Of a stretch of DNA of 64,000 nt, positions 42,631 through 51,840 are shown in pieces. Source of the stretch: an uncultured bacterium (lineage in GTDB: Bacteria > Planctomycetota > JAJSAM01 > JAJVHW01). How positions within the stretch are numbered: position 1 is the stretch's first letter; each line of letters starts with the position of its first letter. The notes beneath the pieces are model-generated. The model was not told the origin of the DNA. It did not search any database and saw only the letters and a list, made by a program, of their open reading frames with translations. A program made the position numbers and the translations under genes. Location: positions 248,001 through 312,000 of the forward strand of contig CALKVK010000033.1 in the NCBI GenBank assembly GCA_937996235.1, given 5' to 3'.

Positions 42631-44478
42631 CTACTGCGCCTCGACGATCTCGTGCAGCTTGTCGGGCGCGAGGCCCTCGACGGTCTGCTTGCGGCCGCCG
42701 GGCCACGTGATCTCGGCGGTGAGCGGGGCGTTCGCGTCGGCGAGACCGAAGTAGAGCGTGCGCGTGCTCTGCGACAGGTAGCCGCCCGCCGAGCACACCT
42801 GCCGGATCAGCGTGCGGTCGCCGACCTTCACGCGCGCGACCGCGCCGACGGCGTCGCGATTGCTGCGCGTGCCGCGCAGGCGCAGCGCCAGCCAGTGCCG
42901 CTGCGCGAACTCGTTGTGATAGAGGTACGCGCGCTCGTTGAAGTTGTTCACGACCAGGTCGGGGCGGCCGTCGGCGTCGTAGTCGATGACCGCGGCGGCG
43001 CGCGAGCTGCGCGACGCGGGCTGCCCCGCGATCGGGTCGGGCAGCATCGGACCGCCCGGACGCGGGTCGATGCCGCAGTCCTTCGCGCGCATCGCGAAGT
43101 TGCCCCTGCCGTCGTTCATGAGCAGCACGTTGCGCCACGCGGGGAACGGGTAGCCCATGCCGGACGGGATGAACACGTCCTCGGAGCCGTCGAGGTCGAA
43201 GTCGGCGACGGCGGTGCCCCAGGGCCAGAAGGTCTCGGCGCCGCACTGCTGCGAGAGGTCGCGGAAGCGCCAGCCGCCCTCGTTGCGGAAGAGGGTGTTG
43301 CCGAAGGCGAAGCGCGTCGCGTCGGTGACGCCGAGCAGCAGGCGGATGTCGCGGACGTCGTCGTCGCTCGCCATGCCGAGCGCGACCTGGCGCCCCTCGG
43401 GGCCCGCGTAGCGCTTCGTCTCCTCGATCTCGGAGAGCGGCGTGTCGCCCGACATCCACATGTCGGAGTGCATGTCCACGACCAGCAGGTCGAGTCGGCC
43501 GTCCACGTCGTAGTCCATGGGCTTGCACGCCACCGCGCCCCAGGACGGCTTCTCGAGGACGCTCGGCGCGAGGTCCTCGAAGTGTCCCTTGCCGTCGTTC
43601 CGGTAGAAGGCGCTCGACCCGAACATGTTCGCGACGAAGACGTCCTGGTCGCCGTCGTCGTCGACGTCGAAGACGGCGAAGTCGCCGCCCCAGCCGTTGC
43701 CAGCGACGCCCGCCTCGGCCGTGACGTCCTCGAACGTGCCGTCGCCCTTGTTGCGGTAGAGCACGTTCGCCTCGGGCGCTGCGCGCAGGAGCTGCACGAG
43801 GTCGAGCGGACCCTCGAAGTAGTTGCCCTCGGTGTTGCGCGTCTCGAGCGTCCACTGCGCGGTGTTCGCGACGAACAGGTCGAGGTCGCCGTCGAGGTCG
43901 TAGTCGAAGAAGGTCGCGCCCTGCGTGTGCGCGACGAGCGCGACGCCCGCCGCCTGCGTGACGTCCGCGAACCGCCCGGTGCCGTCGTTGCGGAAGAGCG
44001 CGTTGCCGCCGCGCGTGGTCGCGACGAAGAGGTCGGCATCGCCGTCGCCGTCGTAGTCGGCGAACGCGGCGGAGGTGCAGATGCGGTCGGCCAGCCCGAC
44101 CCCCGACCGCGCCGTGACGTCCTCGAACGTCCCGTCGCCCCTGTTGCGGAACATGCCGTTCGAGCCGAGCTGGTTCGCGAGGAAGACGTCCTCGAGGCCG
44201 TCGCCGTCGATGTCGTCGATCGCCACGCCGCAGCCGTGGTCGTAGAGGTTGATCTTGAAGTGGGCGCCCTGCTCGCCCGGCAGGAAGTTCATCGTGAAGC
44301 GCAGGCCAGCGCGCTCCGCGACCTCCACGAACCCGCCCTTCGGCGACACGCCGCCGCCGCCCGAGCCGCCCGCCGCCGAGTCCTTGCCGTTGCAGCCGCC
44401 GCAGCCCGTAGCCGCACCGGCGAGTGCGACGACGAGCGCCGCGCGGGTCCATCCCGCTCCGTAACGGTCCATCCGCAT
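42631..44478 (-). CDS. CRTAC1-type VCBS/FG-GAP + ASPIC/UnbV lipoprotein
   Basis: 615 aa. Lipobox ATGC near residue 26, then a Gly/Ser linker. The body is a calcium-binding propeller with repeated D-x-D-G-D-G/D-x-D loops (IDDIDGDGLEDVFLANQ, FADYDGDGDADLFVAT, FDYDLDGDLDLFVANTA, FDVDDDGDQDVFVANM, YDVDGRLDLLVVDMH, DFDLDGSEDVFIPSG). The C-terminal ~85 residues (HWLALRLRGTRSNRDAVGAV ... SQSTRTLYFGLADANAPL) are the ASPIC/UnbV domain. Such proteins are extracellular and their function is largely unknown. ATG 44478 and ATG 44472 are both possible starts. Confidence 0.9.
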   Translation of the reverse strand: MRMDRYGAGWTRAALVVALAGAATGCGGCNGKDSAAGGSGGGGVSPKGGFVEVAERAGLRFTMNFLPGEQGAHFKINLYDHGCGVAIDDIDGDGLEDVFLANQLGSNGMFRNRGDGTFEDVTARSGVGLADRICTSAAFADYDGDGDADLFVATTRGGNALFRNDGTGRFADVTQAAGVALVAHTQGATFFDYDLDGDLDLFVANTAQWTLETRNTEGNYFEGPLDLVQLLRAAPEANVLYRNKGDGTFEDVTAEAGVAGNGWGGDFAVFDVDDDGDQDVFVANMFGSSAFYRNDGKGHFEDLAPSVLEKPSWGAVACKPMDYDVDGRLDLLVVDMHSDMWMSGDTPLSEIEETKRYAGPEGRQVALGMASDDDVRDIRLLLGVTDATRFAFGNTLFRNEGGWRFRDLSQQCGAETFWPWGTAVADFDLDGSEDVFIPSGMGYPFPAWRNVLLMNDGRGNFAMRAKDCGIDPRPGGPMLPDPIAGQPASRSSRAAAVIDYDADGRPDLVVNNFNERAYLYHNEFAQRHWLALRLRGTRSNRDAVGAVARVKVGDRTLIRQVCSAGGYLSQSTRTLYFGLADANAPLTAEITWPGGRKQTVEGLAPDKLHEIVEAQ

Positions 44479-44699
44479 GCGATGTCACCACCTGGCGGGC
44501 CGGACGAGGGGGATGCGCGCCGTCAGCCCCCGGGCCACTGCCCGCCGCCGGGGACCGGGGAGCCGCCGAGCGTGGACGGACCCCGAGCCCGCCACGCTCC
44601 GCGCTCTCTCGTCTCCTGACGAACGGCGGCGGCGAAGGGTTGCGGGGAAATCGGGGCGGGCGGTTCCGGACGGCAGGGCTCGCCGGCCTCGAGCAGCGC

Positions 44700-46268
44700 T
44701 CAGCGCGTCACGCGCAGGACGACGTCGACGCTCCGCGCGTCGGCCCGCGTCATCTCGATGCCGGAGACCGACGCCGCGTCGTAGCCGGGCACGTCCACCG
44801 ACAGGGTGTGGCGTCCCTCGTAGAGCACGCTGACCCGTGCCGTGCCCGGCTCGTTGCCGAGGCGCCACTCGCTCGGCGCCGGTCGGCCGTCCTCGCGCCA
44901 CAGCCGGATGCTCGCAGTGCGCAGCTCGACGGGCGCGTGATCGCCCTCCGCCGCGATCCGCGCGGTGAGCGCCGGCAGCGCGCGGAGCACCAGCCGCAGC
45001 CCTACGGCGCCCGTCGCCACCCGCTCCACGGATGCCGCCTTGGTCGACCGCAGCGAGTTCCCGAGCGCGATCGGCGTCTCGGCGCAGACCCAGTGTTGCC
45101 CCTCGTCGAGGTGCTCGATCACGAACGCGCCGTCATCCCCGGTGGACGACTCACGCGCGAACCAGTGCAGCGCCTCCGAGAGCGCGCGCACGCGGACGCC
45201 CGCGCGCGGTGCTCCCTCCTCGTCGACCACCACGCCGCGGATCGCGCGCCCCTCGGCCAGCACGATCGTTCCGGCGTCGCACTCTCCGACCGCGTCCGAG
45301 GGCAGGTGCAGTGTGTGAAGGACGTGCGAACGCGAGTCGACGCGCAGTTCGGTCGTGCCGACGCGCACGGTCGGGAGCACGAACGTTCCGTCCCCCGCAG
45401 ACCGGGACTCGTTGCCGTCGCCGACATCGATGCTCGCCCCCTCCACAGCGCTGCCGTCTGCCGCGACGAGACGTCCGCGGACGACGAGCGCCGGCTCCAG
45501 GCGGAGCTCCAACTCGGGCTCGTCGAGCTCGCCGTTCCAGAGCGTGTACTCCAGCGGCATGCACGCATGCCGCTCGGCGGAGAAGCCGGACGTGCCCGCG
45601 CCGAGCAACGCCGCCGGCAGTGCCGGCAGCACGAACGCTCCGTTCGTGTCCGTGCGCAGCGCCACGCAGAGGCGGGCTTCCGCGTCGTCTCCCCAGTGCG
45701 AGAACGACAACTCCGCCTCCGCGACGCCCTCTCCCGCGGACACCAACCGGCCGCGCAGTGTCCGCGCCGGCTCGAGCCGGAGGGTGACGTCGCACGCTGG
45801 CGCGTCTGCGGGGATCGGAGCCGACAGGCCCGCGGTCGCGCCCCACGAGGCGTGGACGCGCAGCTCTCCCGTCGCCCGTGTCTCCACACGCGCGCGGCCG
45901 GCCTCGTCGGTCAGCGTGTCCGCGCTCGACCACCGCTGCCGACGTGCTCCGAGCGTCGCGACCTGCGCGCCGCACGCCGGCTCCCCGTCCTCGCGGAGCA
46001 CGCGGACGTGCACCACCCGCACGTCGTGCGCCGACGTCGCGGTCGTCGGCTCGCCACGCTCTGCACCCGCGGGATACTGCGGCGCGGGCAGCGTCGCACG
46101 CGGTGCGGTGCGCCGTCTCTCGCCGAGCGGCGACGCGCGGCCCACGCGCGGTGTGCCGCGCGCAGCCGCCGGCGGCTCGCTCGACCTCGGTGGGAGGCTC
46201 GCCACGGCGAGCACCGCGCCTGCGATGACCGTTCCCGCGGCCGCTGCCCACCGCATGCGAGTCGACAC
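44700..46268 (-). CDS. Secreted protein with carboxypeptidase-regulatory-like (CnaB-like) domains
   Basis: 522 aa from a GTG. N-terminal TM/signal segment (AAAAGTVIAGAVLAVASL), then a Pro-rich linker and at least four beta-sandwich units with the CarboxypepD_reg pattern: RTLRGRLVSAGEGVAEAELS, VVRGRLVAADGSAVEGASID, AIRGVVVDEEGAPRAGVRVR each followed by GxFVLP / GAFVIEHL. These act as adhesive or transthyretin-like modules; no enzyme domain is present. TAGCCT 6 nt before the GTG supports this start. Confidence 0.8.
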   Translation of the reverse strand: MSTRMRWAAAAGTVIAGAVLAVASLPPRSSEPPAAARGTPRVGRASPLGERRRTAPRATLPAPQYPAGAERGEPTTATSAHDVRVVHVRVLREDGEPACGAQVATLGARRQRWSSADTLTDEAGRARVETRATGELRVHASWGATAGLSAPIPADAPACDVTLRLEPARTLRGRLVSAGEGVAEAELSFSHWGDDAEARLCVALRTDTNGAFVLPALPAALLGAGTSGFSAERHACMPLEYTLWNGELDEPELELRLEPALVVRGRLVAADGSAVEGASIDVGDGNESRSAGDGTFVLPTVRVGTTELRVDSRSHVLHTLHLPSDAVGECDAGTIVLAEGRAIRGVVVDEEGAPRAGVRVRALSEALHWFARESSTGDDGAFVIEHLDEGQHWVCAETPIALGNSLRSTKAASVERVATGAVGLRLVLRALPALTARIAAEGDHAPVELRTASIRLWREDGRPAPSEWRLGNEPGTARVSVLYEGRHTLSVDVPGYDAASVSGIEMTRADARSVDVVLRVTR

Positions 46269-46274
46269 GCGCTC

Positions 46275-46280
46275 AGGCTA
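46275..46280 (-). promoter_or_regulatory. Leaderless -10 box TAGCCT
   Basis: Minus-strand TAGCCT ends 6 nt before GTG 46268 of the CarboxypepD-regulatory-like protein. Confidence 0.5.
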
Positions 46281-46321
46281 CCGCGCTCGGACGCCGTCGT
46301 CGGCCGCTGCCCGCGTGTGCG

Positions 46322-46795
46322 CTACTGCTCGTCCTCGGTCCGGAAGAGCGGACGCAGGACGACCGCGCCGCGCGGCTTCTTGCGCTTGCCGTAGTACTGC
46401 GTGGCGTGCACGACGGTCGAGTCGGCGGCGAAGGGGGCCGCGCCGCGCAGCTCGATCGAGACGAGTCCCTCGTAGGGCTTCGTCTTCGGGGGCACGGCCG
46501 CGGAGAGGTCGGCTTCGAGGCTGCGGATGACGGTGCCGCGGGCCGGGACGACGATCGCGGAGGTGCTGTCGAGCACGACGCTGCCGTCGGGCGCGCGCAG
46601 AGTCATGTCGAGCGTCAGCTCGAAGTTGCTCGTGTTGAGCACGACGAGCTCGGCGGGGGTCTTGCGCGAGGTCTCGACGCCCGCGATGTGCGCGACGCAG
46701 GTGCCGGCGGTCGCGCCCGTGGCGGGCAGGCTGCCGAGCAGCGTCGCGCCGACGGCGACGGTGGCGAGGATGGCGACGACGAGGCTTCTGGTCAC
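46322..46795 (-). CDS. Small secreted protein of unknown function (pair member 1)
   Basis: 157 aa from GTG 46795 with GGGAGCGAAGC upstream (a GTG at 46828 would add 11 charged residues before the signal). Signal segment SLVVAILATVAVGATLLGS; mature part is a single Ig-like beta domain (LVVLNTSNFELTLDMTLRAP ... SAIVVPARGTVIRSLEAD) with one YYGKRKK basic cluster. It resembles the following upstream gene in size and layout (signal, one beta domain, phrases on line-end constancy), suggesting a related function, unknown. Confidence 0.65.
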   Translation of the reverse strand: MTRSLVVAILATVAVGATLLGSLPATGATAGTCVAHIAGVETSRKTPAELVVLNTSNFELTLDMTLRAPDGSVVLDSTSAIVVPARGTVIRSLEADLSAAVPPKTKPYEGLVSIELRGAAPFAADSTVVHATQYYGKRKKPRGAVVLRPLFRTEDEQ

Positions 46796-46856
46796 GCTTC
46801 GCTCCCGGTCCCGCTCGGAGACCCGCACGGCGTGCGCGGCAGGACGCGACGGCGCG

Positions 46857-47357
46857 TCACTCCGGCACCCACTCGGCGGCGACCTCGTAGGTCGCCTTGC
46901 CGATCGACTGGATTCCCTCGGGCACGATCGTCTCGCGGCCGAACGCCTCGATCGCGCCGGCCGTGCCGAACGCGACGAACTGCACCGGGCCCTCGTACGG
47001 CCCGAGACCGCGCTCGGCGCGGTAGGCGTCCACCAGCGGGCCGAGATCGAGCTGCAGCGTCTCGCCCGGCGCGAGCCGCGCGCCGTCGCCGGCGCCGGGC
47101 AGCGAGATCGGCACGCCGCCCGCCGGGTCGCGGACGGTGTAGTGCACCGAGTAGACGTCGCCGCCGCTCGCCGCCACGTTGCGCAGGCGGACGAGCGCGC
47201 GCCGTCCCTTCCCGATCTCGAGCCCCGAGACGTACAGCGTCTCCGACGTCGCCGCGAGCGCGCGCGGTGGCCGGAACACGGGCGTCGTCGCGGCGACGCC
47301 GCCGACCACCGCCGCGAGGGCGGCGAGTGCGATCACGGGTACGGAGAGGCGCGGCAC
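46857..47357 (-). CDS. Small secreted protein of unknown function (pair member 2)
   Basis: 166 aa. The start is placed at GTG 47357 because TACACT lies 7 nt upstream; extension to 47408 would pass the -10 box. Signal peptide SVPVIALAALAAVVGGVA; mature Ig-like beta domain (LYVSGLEIGKGRRALVRLRN, VHYTVRDPAGG, RLAPGETLQLDLGPLVDAYR). No known family recognised. Same strand and similar build as its downstream neighbour. Confidence 0.68.
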   Translation of the reverse strand: MPRLSVPVIALAALAAVVGGVAATTPVFRPPRALAATSETLYVSGLEIGKGRRALVRLRNVAASGGDVYSVHYTVRDPAGGVPISLPGAGDGARLAPGETLQLDLGPLVDAYRAERGLGPYEGPVQFVAFGTAGAIEAFGRETIVPEGIQSIGKATYEVAAEWVPE

Positions 47358-47364
47358 GGATCCG

Positions 47365-47370
47365 AGTGTA
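47365..47370 (-). promoter_or_regulatory. Leaderless -10 box TACACT
   Basis: Minus-strand TACACT ends 7 nt before GTG 47357. Confidence 0.5.
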
Positions 47371-47468
47371 GCCCCGTCGGCCCCCCGCGTCCGGACGGCG
47401 CGGACCACGGCGCCGCGCGCGCCGCGCAGCGCGCCCCGTCGTAGATCAGCGGCGTCGCGGCGTTCCGC

Positions 47469-47474
47469 TACCCT
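47469..47474 (+). promoter_or_regulatory. Leaderless -10 box TACCCT of pdxJ
   Basis: TACCCT ends 8 nt before ATG 47483, with no ribosome site between. Confidence 0.55.
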
Positions 47475-47482
47475 CGCGCCCG

Positions 47483-48271
47483 ATGCTCGTCACGTCGCTC
47501 AACCCGCTCGGCGTCCCGCGTCTCGGCGTGAACGTGGACCACGTCGCGACCGTGCGGCAGGCGCGCGGCGGGACCGAGCCCGACCCGGTCGCGGCTGCCG
47601 TGCTCGCGGAGCAGGCGGGCGCCGACGGCATCACCGTGCACCTGCGCGAGGACCGGCGCCACATCCAGGAGCGCGACGTGCGCGTGCTGCGCGGCTTCGT
47701 CCGCCGCCTCAACCTCGAGCTGGCCCTCGAGGCCGAGGTGGTGCGCATCGCGTGCGAGCTGCGGCCCCACGCGGCGTGCCTCGTGCCCGAGCGGCGCGAG
47801 GAGGTCACGACCGAGGGCGGGCTCGACTGCACGCGCGACCCCGAGCGCCTCGCGGACGTCGTCGGCCGGCTGCGCGACGTCGGCGCCGAGGTGTCCGTCT
47901 TCATCGACCCGGACGTCGGACAGCTCCGCGCCGCGCTCGCCGCGGGCGCGACGGCCGTCGAGCTGCACACCGGCCGCTACGCCCAGGCGCGCCCCGGACG
48001 CGCACGCGAGGTGGCGCTGGCGGAGCTGCGCATGGCGGCCGTCGCGGCGCTCGAGATCGGGCTGCACGTGCACGCGGGCCACGGCCTCGACTACCGCAAC
48101 GTCGCGGCCGTCGCGCGCCTCGACGGCGTCGAGGAGCTGAACATCGGCCACGCGATCGTGGCGCGGGCGCTGTCGGTCGGCATGGGCGGCGCCGTGCGCG
48201 AGATGCGCCGCGCGATGCACGACGCCGTCATGGCGTGCCTCGCCGACGACCTGCTCGACGGAGACCTGTGA
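47483..48271 (+). CDS. pdxJ: Pyridoxine 5'-phosphate synthase
   Basis: 262 aa TIM barrel. LGVNVDHVATVRQARGG, ADGITVHLREDRRHI (active-site His and Arg), LELALEAEVVRIA, CLVPERREEVTTEGGLD, VSVFIDPD, VELHTGRYA, HAGHGLDYRNV and LNIGHAIVARAL are all diagnostic. It condenses 1-deoxyxylulose-5-P with 3-amino-2-oxopropyl phosphate in de novo vitamin B6 synthesis. dapA follows 31 nt downstream. Confidence 0.96.
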   Translation: MLVTSLNPLGVPRLGVNVDHVATVRQARGGTEPDPVAAAVLAEQAGADGITVHLREDRRHIQERDVRVLRGFVRRLNLELALEAEVVRIACELRPHAACLVPERREEVTTEGGLDCTRDPERLADVVGRLRDVGAEVSVFIDPDVGQLRAALAAGATAVELHTGRYAQARPGRAREVALAELRMAAVAALEIGLHVHAGHGLDYRNVAAVARLDGVEELNIGHAIVARALSVGMGGAVREMRRAMHDAVMACLADDLLDGDL

Positions 48272-48302
48272 CGCCGGGGCGCACGGCGCCGGGAGGTGTG
48301 CG

Positions 48303-49205
48303 ATGAGCGCTCGCGAGCTGCCGCTCCGGGGGACCTGGACCGCACTCGTCACGCCGTTCGGCGCCGCGCGCGGCGGCAACGACCCTCCGCTCGACCTCGA
48401 CGCGCTCGACGCGCTCGTGGACGCGCAGATCGCGGCGGGGGTGGACGTGCTCGTCCCCTGCGGCACCACCGGCGAGTCGCCCACGCTCTCGCACGACGAG
48501 CACGACGCGGTCGTCGCGCGCGTCGTCCGCCGCGCGGCGGGGCGCGTGCCCGTCGTCGCCGGCGCGGGCTCGAACTGCACGCACGAGGCGGAGCGCCTGA
48601 TCGCGAGCGCCGCCGCCGCGGGCGCCGACGGCGTCCTCGTCGTCTGCCCCTACTACAACCGCCCGAGCCAGCGCATGCTGCTCGAGCACTTCGCGACGCT
48701 GGCCGACGGGAGCCGCGTGCCGATCGTGCTCTACAACATCCCGGGCCGCACGGGCGTCAACCTGGAACCCGAGAGCGTGGCGCGTCTCGCAGCGGAGCAC
48801 CCGCGGATCGTGGCGATCAAGGAGGCGGCGGGCTCGGTCGAGCAGGTGGCGCGCATCCGCACGCTCTCGCCGATCGCGATCCTCTCGGGCGACGACGCGC
48901 TCACGCTGCCGATGATGACCGTCGGCGCGACCGGGGTCGTCTCGGTCGCGAGCAACGTCGTCCCGCGCGCCGTCTGCGATCTGGTGCGGCTCGCGGAGGG
49001 CGGGCATCTGCACGAGGCCGCCGCTGCGCACGCGCGCCTGCTCCCGCTGTTCCGGGCGCTGTTCGTCGAGCCGAACCCCGTGCCCGTGAAGTGCGCGCTG
49101 CGGCTCCTCGGCCGCGGCAACGGACTCGTCCGTCGCCCCCTGCTCCCGGCGCTCGCCGAGACCGAGGCCCGCCTGCGCGAGCTGCTCGCGGCCGTCTCCG
49201 CGTAG
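48303..49205 (+). CDS. dapA: 4-hydroxy-tetrahydrodipicolinate synthase
   Basis: 300 aa, GGGAGG ribosome site. DapA landmarks: GTWTALVTPF, PCGTTGESPTLSHDEH, VVAGAGSNCTHEAERL, VLYNIPGRTGVNL with the active-site Tyr, and IVAIKEAAG with the Schiff-base Lys. It condenses pyruvate with aspartate semialdehyde in lysine/diaminopimelate synthesis, needed for peptidoglycan. Likely co-transcribed with pdxJ. Confidence 0.95.
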   Translation: MSARELPLRGTWTALVTPFGAARGGNDPPLDLDALDALVDAQIAAGVDVLVPCGTTGESPTLSHDEHDAVVARVVRRAAGRVPVVAGAGSNCTHEAERLIASAAAAGADGVLVVCPYYNRPSQRMLLEHFATLADGSRVPIVLYNIPGRTGVNLEPESVARLAAEHPRIVAIKEAAGSVEQVARIRTLSPIAILSGDDALTLPMMTVGATGVVSVASNVVPRAVCDLVRLAEGGHLHEAAAAHARLLPLFRALFVEPNPVPVKCALRLLGRGNGLVRRPLLPALAETEARLRELLAAVSA

Positions 49206-49367
49206 CGCGTCGCGACGCGCGGCACCGCCCGCGACCGCGCCGCGCCGCCCGACGTGGCGCGCTCCGGCGCGAATCCGCCCGTCGTCCCCCGGCGACCTTG
49301 CGTCTGCCGGGTGGGCCTGCGGCCGCCGCCTCCCGGGCTCGGGGGCGCGCGGCCGGCGGGAGGCGCC

Positions 49368-50021
49368 ATGGCGTGGAGCGGAGCATGCGGTGCGAGGGCA
49401 CCCGGTGGGGCGGGGGTCGGGGTCGCGGTGGCATGGGGCGAGGAGCGTCCGCCGGACTGGGAGCGCACGGACCCCTGCCTGGTGGACGCGGCCCGCGGCG
49501 GCTGCGAGGCGTCGCTCGGGACGCTCTTCGAGTGCGTCGGCGGGCGCGTCCGCCGCACCACCCGCCGCATCCTGCGCGACGAGCACGCCGCCGAGGACGC
49601 CGTGCAGGACACGTTCGTCGCGGTGCTCACCGGCCTCCGGCGCCTCGAGGATCCGCACGCCTTCGACGGCTGGGTGCTGCGCATCGCGCGGAACGTGGCG
49701 ATCAACGCGGCCCGCCGCCGCTCGCGCTGCGTGCCCTCGCCGTACGTGCACGCCGACGACCACGGCCACGTCGTCGGCGAGCGCGTGCTCGCGCGCTCGG
49801 GCTGCGCCGAGGCGACGCCGCTCGGGGCGACGCTCCTCCGCGCGCAGTACGCCTCGCTCTCGTCGCTCGTGCGCGAGACGCTCGAGCTGCGCTACGGCGC
49901 GGGCCTCTCGTGCGAGGCGATCGCGCGCCGCCAGGGCGTCTCCATCGCCGCGGTGAAGACGCGCCTGCACCGCGCGCGGGCCGACCTCTACGCCGCCGCG
50001 CGCGCAGCGTGGACCACGTGA
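49368..50021 (+). CDS. ECF-type RNA polymerase sigma factor
   Basis: 217 aa from ATG 49368 with GGGAGG upstream; upstream in-frame codons to 49254 are low complexity and unlikely. Region 2: LGTLFECVGGRVRRTTRRIL and DEHAAEDAVQDTFVAVL with FDGWVLRIARNVAINAARRR; region 4: LVRETLELRYGAGLSCEAIA and GVSIAAVKTRLHRARADLY. Belongs to the sigma-70 ECF class. No anti-sigma gene is adjacent; the regulon is unknown. Confidence 0.92.
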   Translation: MAWSGACGARAPGGAGVGVAVAWGEERPPDWERTDPCLVDAARGGCEASLGTLFECVGGRVRRTTRRILRDEHAAEDAVQDTFVAVLTGLRRLEDPHAFDGWVLRIARNVAINAARRRSRCVPSPYVHADDHGHVVGERVLARSGCAEATPLGATLLRAQYASLSSLVRETLELRYGAGLSCEAIARRQGVSIAAVKTRLHRARADLYAAARAAWTT

Positions 50022-50124
50022 GCCGACCACACGCCGCAACGTGTCGCGTCGAGACGCCCGGTAGCCTGCGCGTCGTCGTCGGCCGACCGCGACGCCACCG
50101 TCCGCTCGCCTCGGAGACACGCCC

Positions 50125-50508
50125 ATGCACGCGCACACGCCCGAAGAGGTGCACTCGCTCTGGTCGCAGGCCTTCGCGGCGGGCGACGTCCGCGCGTTGC
50201 TCGCGCTCTACGAGCCGGGCGCCGTGCTGGCACCGTCGCCTGCCGAGCCCCACGCCGGCCCCGAGGCCATCCGCGCGGTGCTCGAGGGCTTCCTCGGTCT
50301 CCGACCGACCTTCGAGATGGCGCCGCCGCGCGTCGTGCGCGCAGGCGACGTCGCCCTCCTCTTCGCCGACTGGCACCTCGACGGCACCGCCCAGGACGGC
50401 TCGCCCGTGCACATGGAGGGCACGACCGCCGACGTCGTCCGCCGCTGCCCCGACGGCGCCTGGCGGATGGTCATCGACACGCCGTTCGGCGGGGCGCGCG
50501 CGACGTAG
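50125..50508 (+). CDS. SnoaL/NTF2-like (YybH-type) protein
   Basis: 127 aa. The alpha/beta cone pattern of NTF2-like proteins: VHSLWSQAFAAGDVRALLAL, YEPGAVLAPSPAEPHAGPEA, IRAVLEGFL, VALLFADWHLDGTAQDGSPV and a terminal strand WRMVIDTPFG. These are small ligand-binding or isomerase-like proteins; substrate unknown. GGAGA lies before the ATG. Confidence 0.8.
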   Translation: MHAHTPEEVHSLWSQAFAAGDVRALLALYEPGAVLAPSPAEPHAGPEAIRAVLEGFLGLRPTFEMAPPRVVRAGDVALLFADWHLDGTAQDGSPVHMEGTTADVVRRCPDGAWRMVIDTPFGGARAT

Positions 50509-50596
50509 CCCCGCCGGATACGCGCCGGCCACGCGCGAGACGCGGCGCACGCACGCCCTTGGGACCACCGGGGCGCTCTGCGAGACTCGCGGCCAC

Positions 50597-51619
50597 ATGG
50601 ACGCGGACGGCAACAGCGGAGCGGGGCGGGGCGGGGCCGACGTCGTCGCCGTGGTGATCCCCGCGTACCGCGCCGCGGGGAGCGTGGGCGCGGTCGTGAC
50701 CGCCTTCCGCGCGGTGGCGGACCTCGTCGTCGTCGTGGACGACGGCAGCGACGACGCGACCGCGGCGGCCGCGGAGGCCGCGGGCGGCGCGAACGAAGGC
50801 GGCGGCGGCCCCCCGGTCGTCGTGCTGCGTCACCCCGCGAACCGCGGCGTCGGCGCCGCCACCCGCACCGCGATCCGCGAGGCGCTCGCGCGCGGAGCCG
50901 ACATCGTCGTCAAGGCCGACGCCGACGGGCAGATGGACGCCGCCGACCTCCCCGACCTCGTCGCGCCGCTCCGCGCGCGCGCCGCCGACTGCGCCAAGGG
51001 CAACCGCTGGTACCACGGCCGCGCGCTCGAGGCGATGCCGCTCGTCCGCCGCTTCGGCAACCTCGCGCTCGGCTTCCTGGCGCGCGCCGCGACGGGCGCG
51101 TGGCGCGTCGCCGACCCCGTGAACGGCTACGTCGCGTGGCGCGCGGAGGCGCTCGACCTGATCGACCTCGACCGCGCCGAGGACCGCTACCGCTTCGAGA
51201 TCAGCATGCTCGGACTGCTCACCGCCGCGGGCGGCGTCGTGGTGGACGTCCCCCTGCCGGCGCGCTACGGCGGCGAGACGAGCCATCTGCGGCCGCTGCG
51301 CGAGGCACCCGGCTTCGCGTGGTTCCTCGTGCGCGCGCTCTACTCCCGCGTCTGGCGGCAGTACTTCCTGCACGACATCTCGGCCGTGTCGCTCTTCCTC
51401 GTCGCCGGCAAGCTGCTGTCCGTGTTCGGCGTCGTGTTCGGCGCGATCGAGTGGCGCCGCAGCATCGTCACGGGCATTCCCGCGACCGCCGGCACCGTCC
51501 TCCTCGCCGCCCTCCCGACGCTCCTCGGCTTCAACCTGCTCCTGCAGGCCGCCGTCCTCGACATCGGCCGCACTCCGGGCGTGCCGCTCTCGCGGCACCG
51601 GACGAAGCGCAGGCGGTGA
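50597..51619 (+). CDS. Glycosyltransferase family 2 (dolichol-P-mannose synthase-like)
   Basis: 340 aa. GT-A fold: VVIPAYRAAGSVGAVV, VVVVDDGSDDAT, NRGVGAATRTAIREAL and the DXD-like KADADGQMD. The second half ends with two hydrophobic segments (ISAVSLFLVAGKLLSVFGVV, AGTVLLAALPTLLGFNLLLQ) for membrane attachment, as in DPM1/UndP-glycosyltransferases with C-terminal TM helices. Likely transfers a sugar to a polyprenyl phosphate. The donor cannot be told. Stands alone upstream of a dense repeat cluster. Confidence 0.88.
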   Translation: MDADGNSGAGRGGADVVAVVIPAYRAAGSVGAVVTAFRAVADLVVVVDDGSDDATAAAAEAAGGANEGGGGPPVVVLRHPANRGVGAATRTAIREALARGADIVVKADADGQMDAADLPDLVAPLRARAADCAKGNRWYHGRALEAMPLVRRFGNLALGFLARAATGAWRVADPVNGYVAWRAEALDLIDLDRAEDRYRFEISMLGLLTAAGGVVVDVPLPARYGGETSHLRPLREAPGFAWFLVRALYSRVWRQYFLHDISAVSLFLVAGKLLSVFGVVFGAIEWRRSIVTGIPATAGTVLLAALPTLLGFNLLLQAAVLDIGRTPGVPLSRHRTKRRR

Positions 51620-51627
51620 GCGGGGGG

Positions 51628-51790
51628 CGGGCACGCCGCGTGCGCAGCACGCGTCGCGCCCGCGTTTCCAGTGGGGTGCACGCGGACGTGCGAGGCCGTA
51701 CGTCGAAGTGTCCGCCCCCTCGGCCGCACTGTCCGCGAGCACCCATGGCCTCCGGCACTGGCGCGTGCGAGGCACGCGCGCGCCGGAGGC
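51628..51790. repeat. Palindromic repeat P, copy 1
   Basis: Begins just after the glycosyltransferase stop with the hairpin CGCGTGC-gca-GCACGCG, then TTTCCAGTGGGGTGCACGCG, and ends with the mirrored CACTGGCGCGTGC..GCACGCGCGCGCC. Related copies at 52085-52210, 53037-53410 (two) and 53697-53860. Confidence 0.75.
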
Positions 51791-51840
51791 GGAGTCGAGT
51801 TGTCGGCGTGGTCACGTCGTGCGCGAAAGGCCCGCGGCGC

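Noticed and set aside
38314..44619. A 2101-codon open frame on the plus strand opposite the FG-GAP and ASPIC genes
   Set aside because: It is a GC-rich antisense shadow: the translation is Arg/Ala/Pro/His-rich without domains, while the minus-strand genes have clear signal peptides, repeats and motifs.
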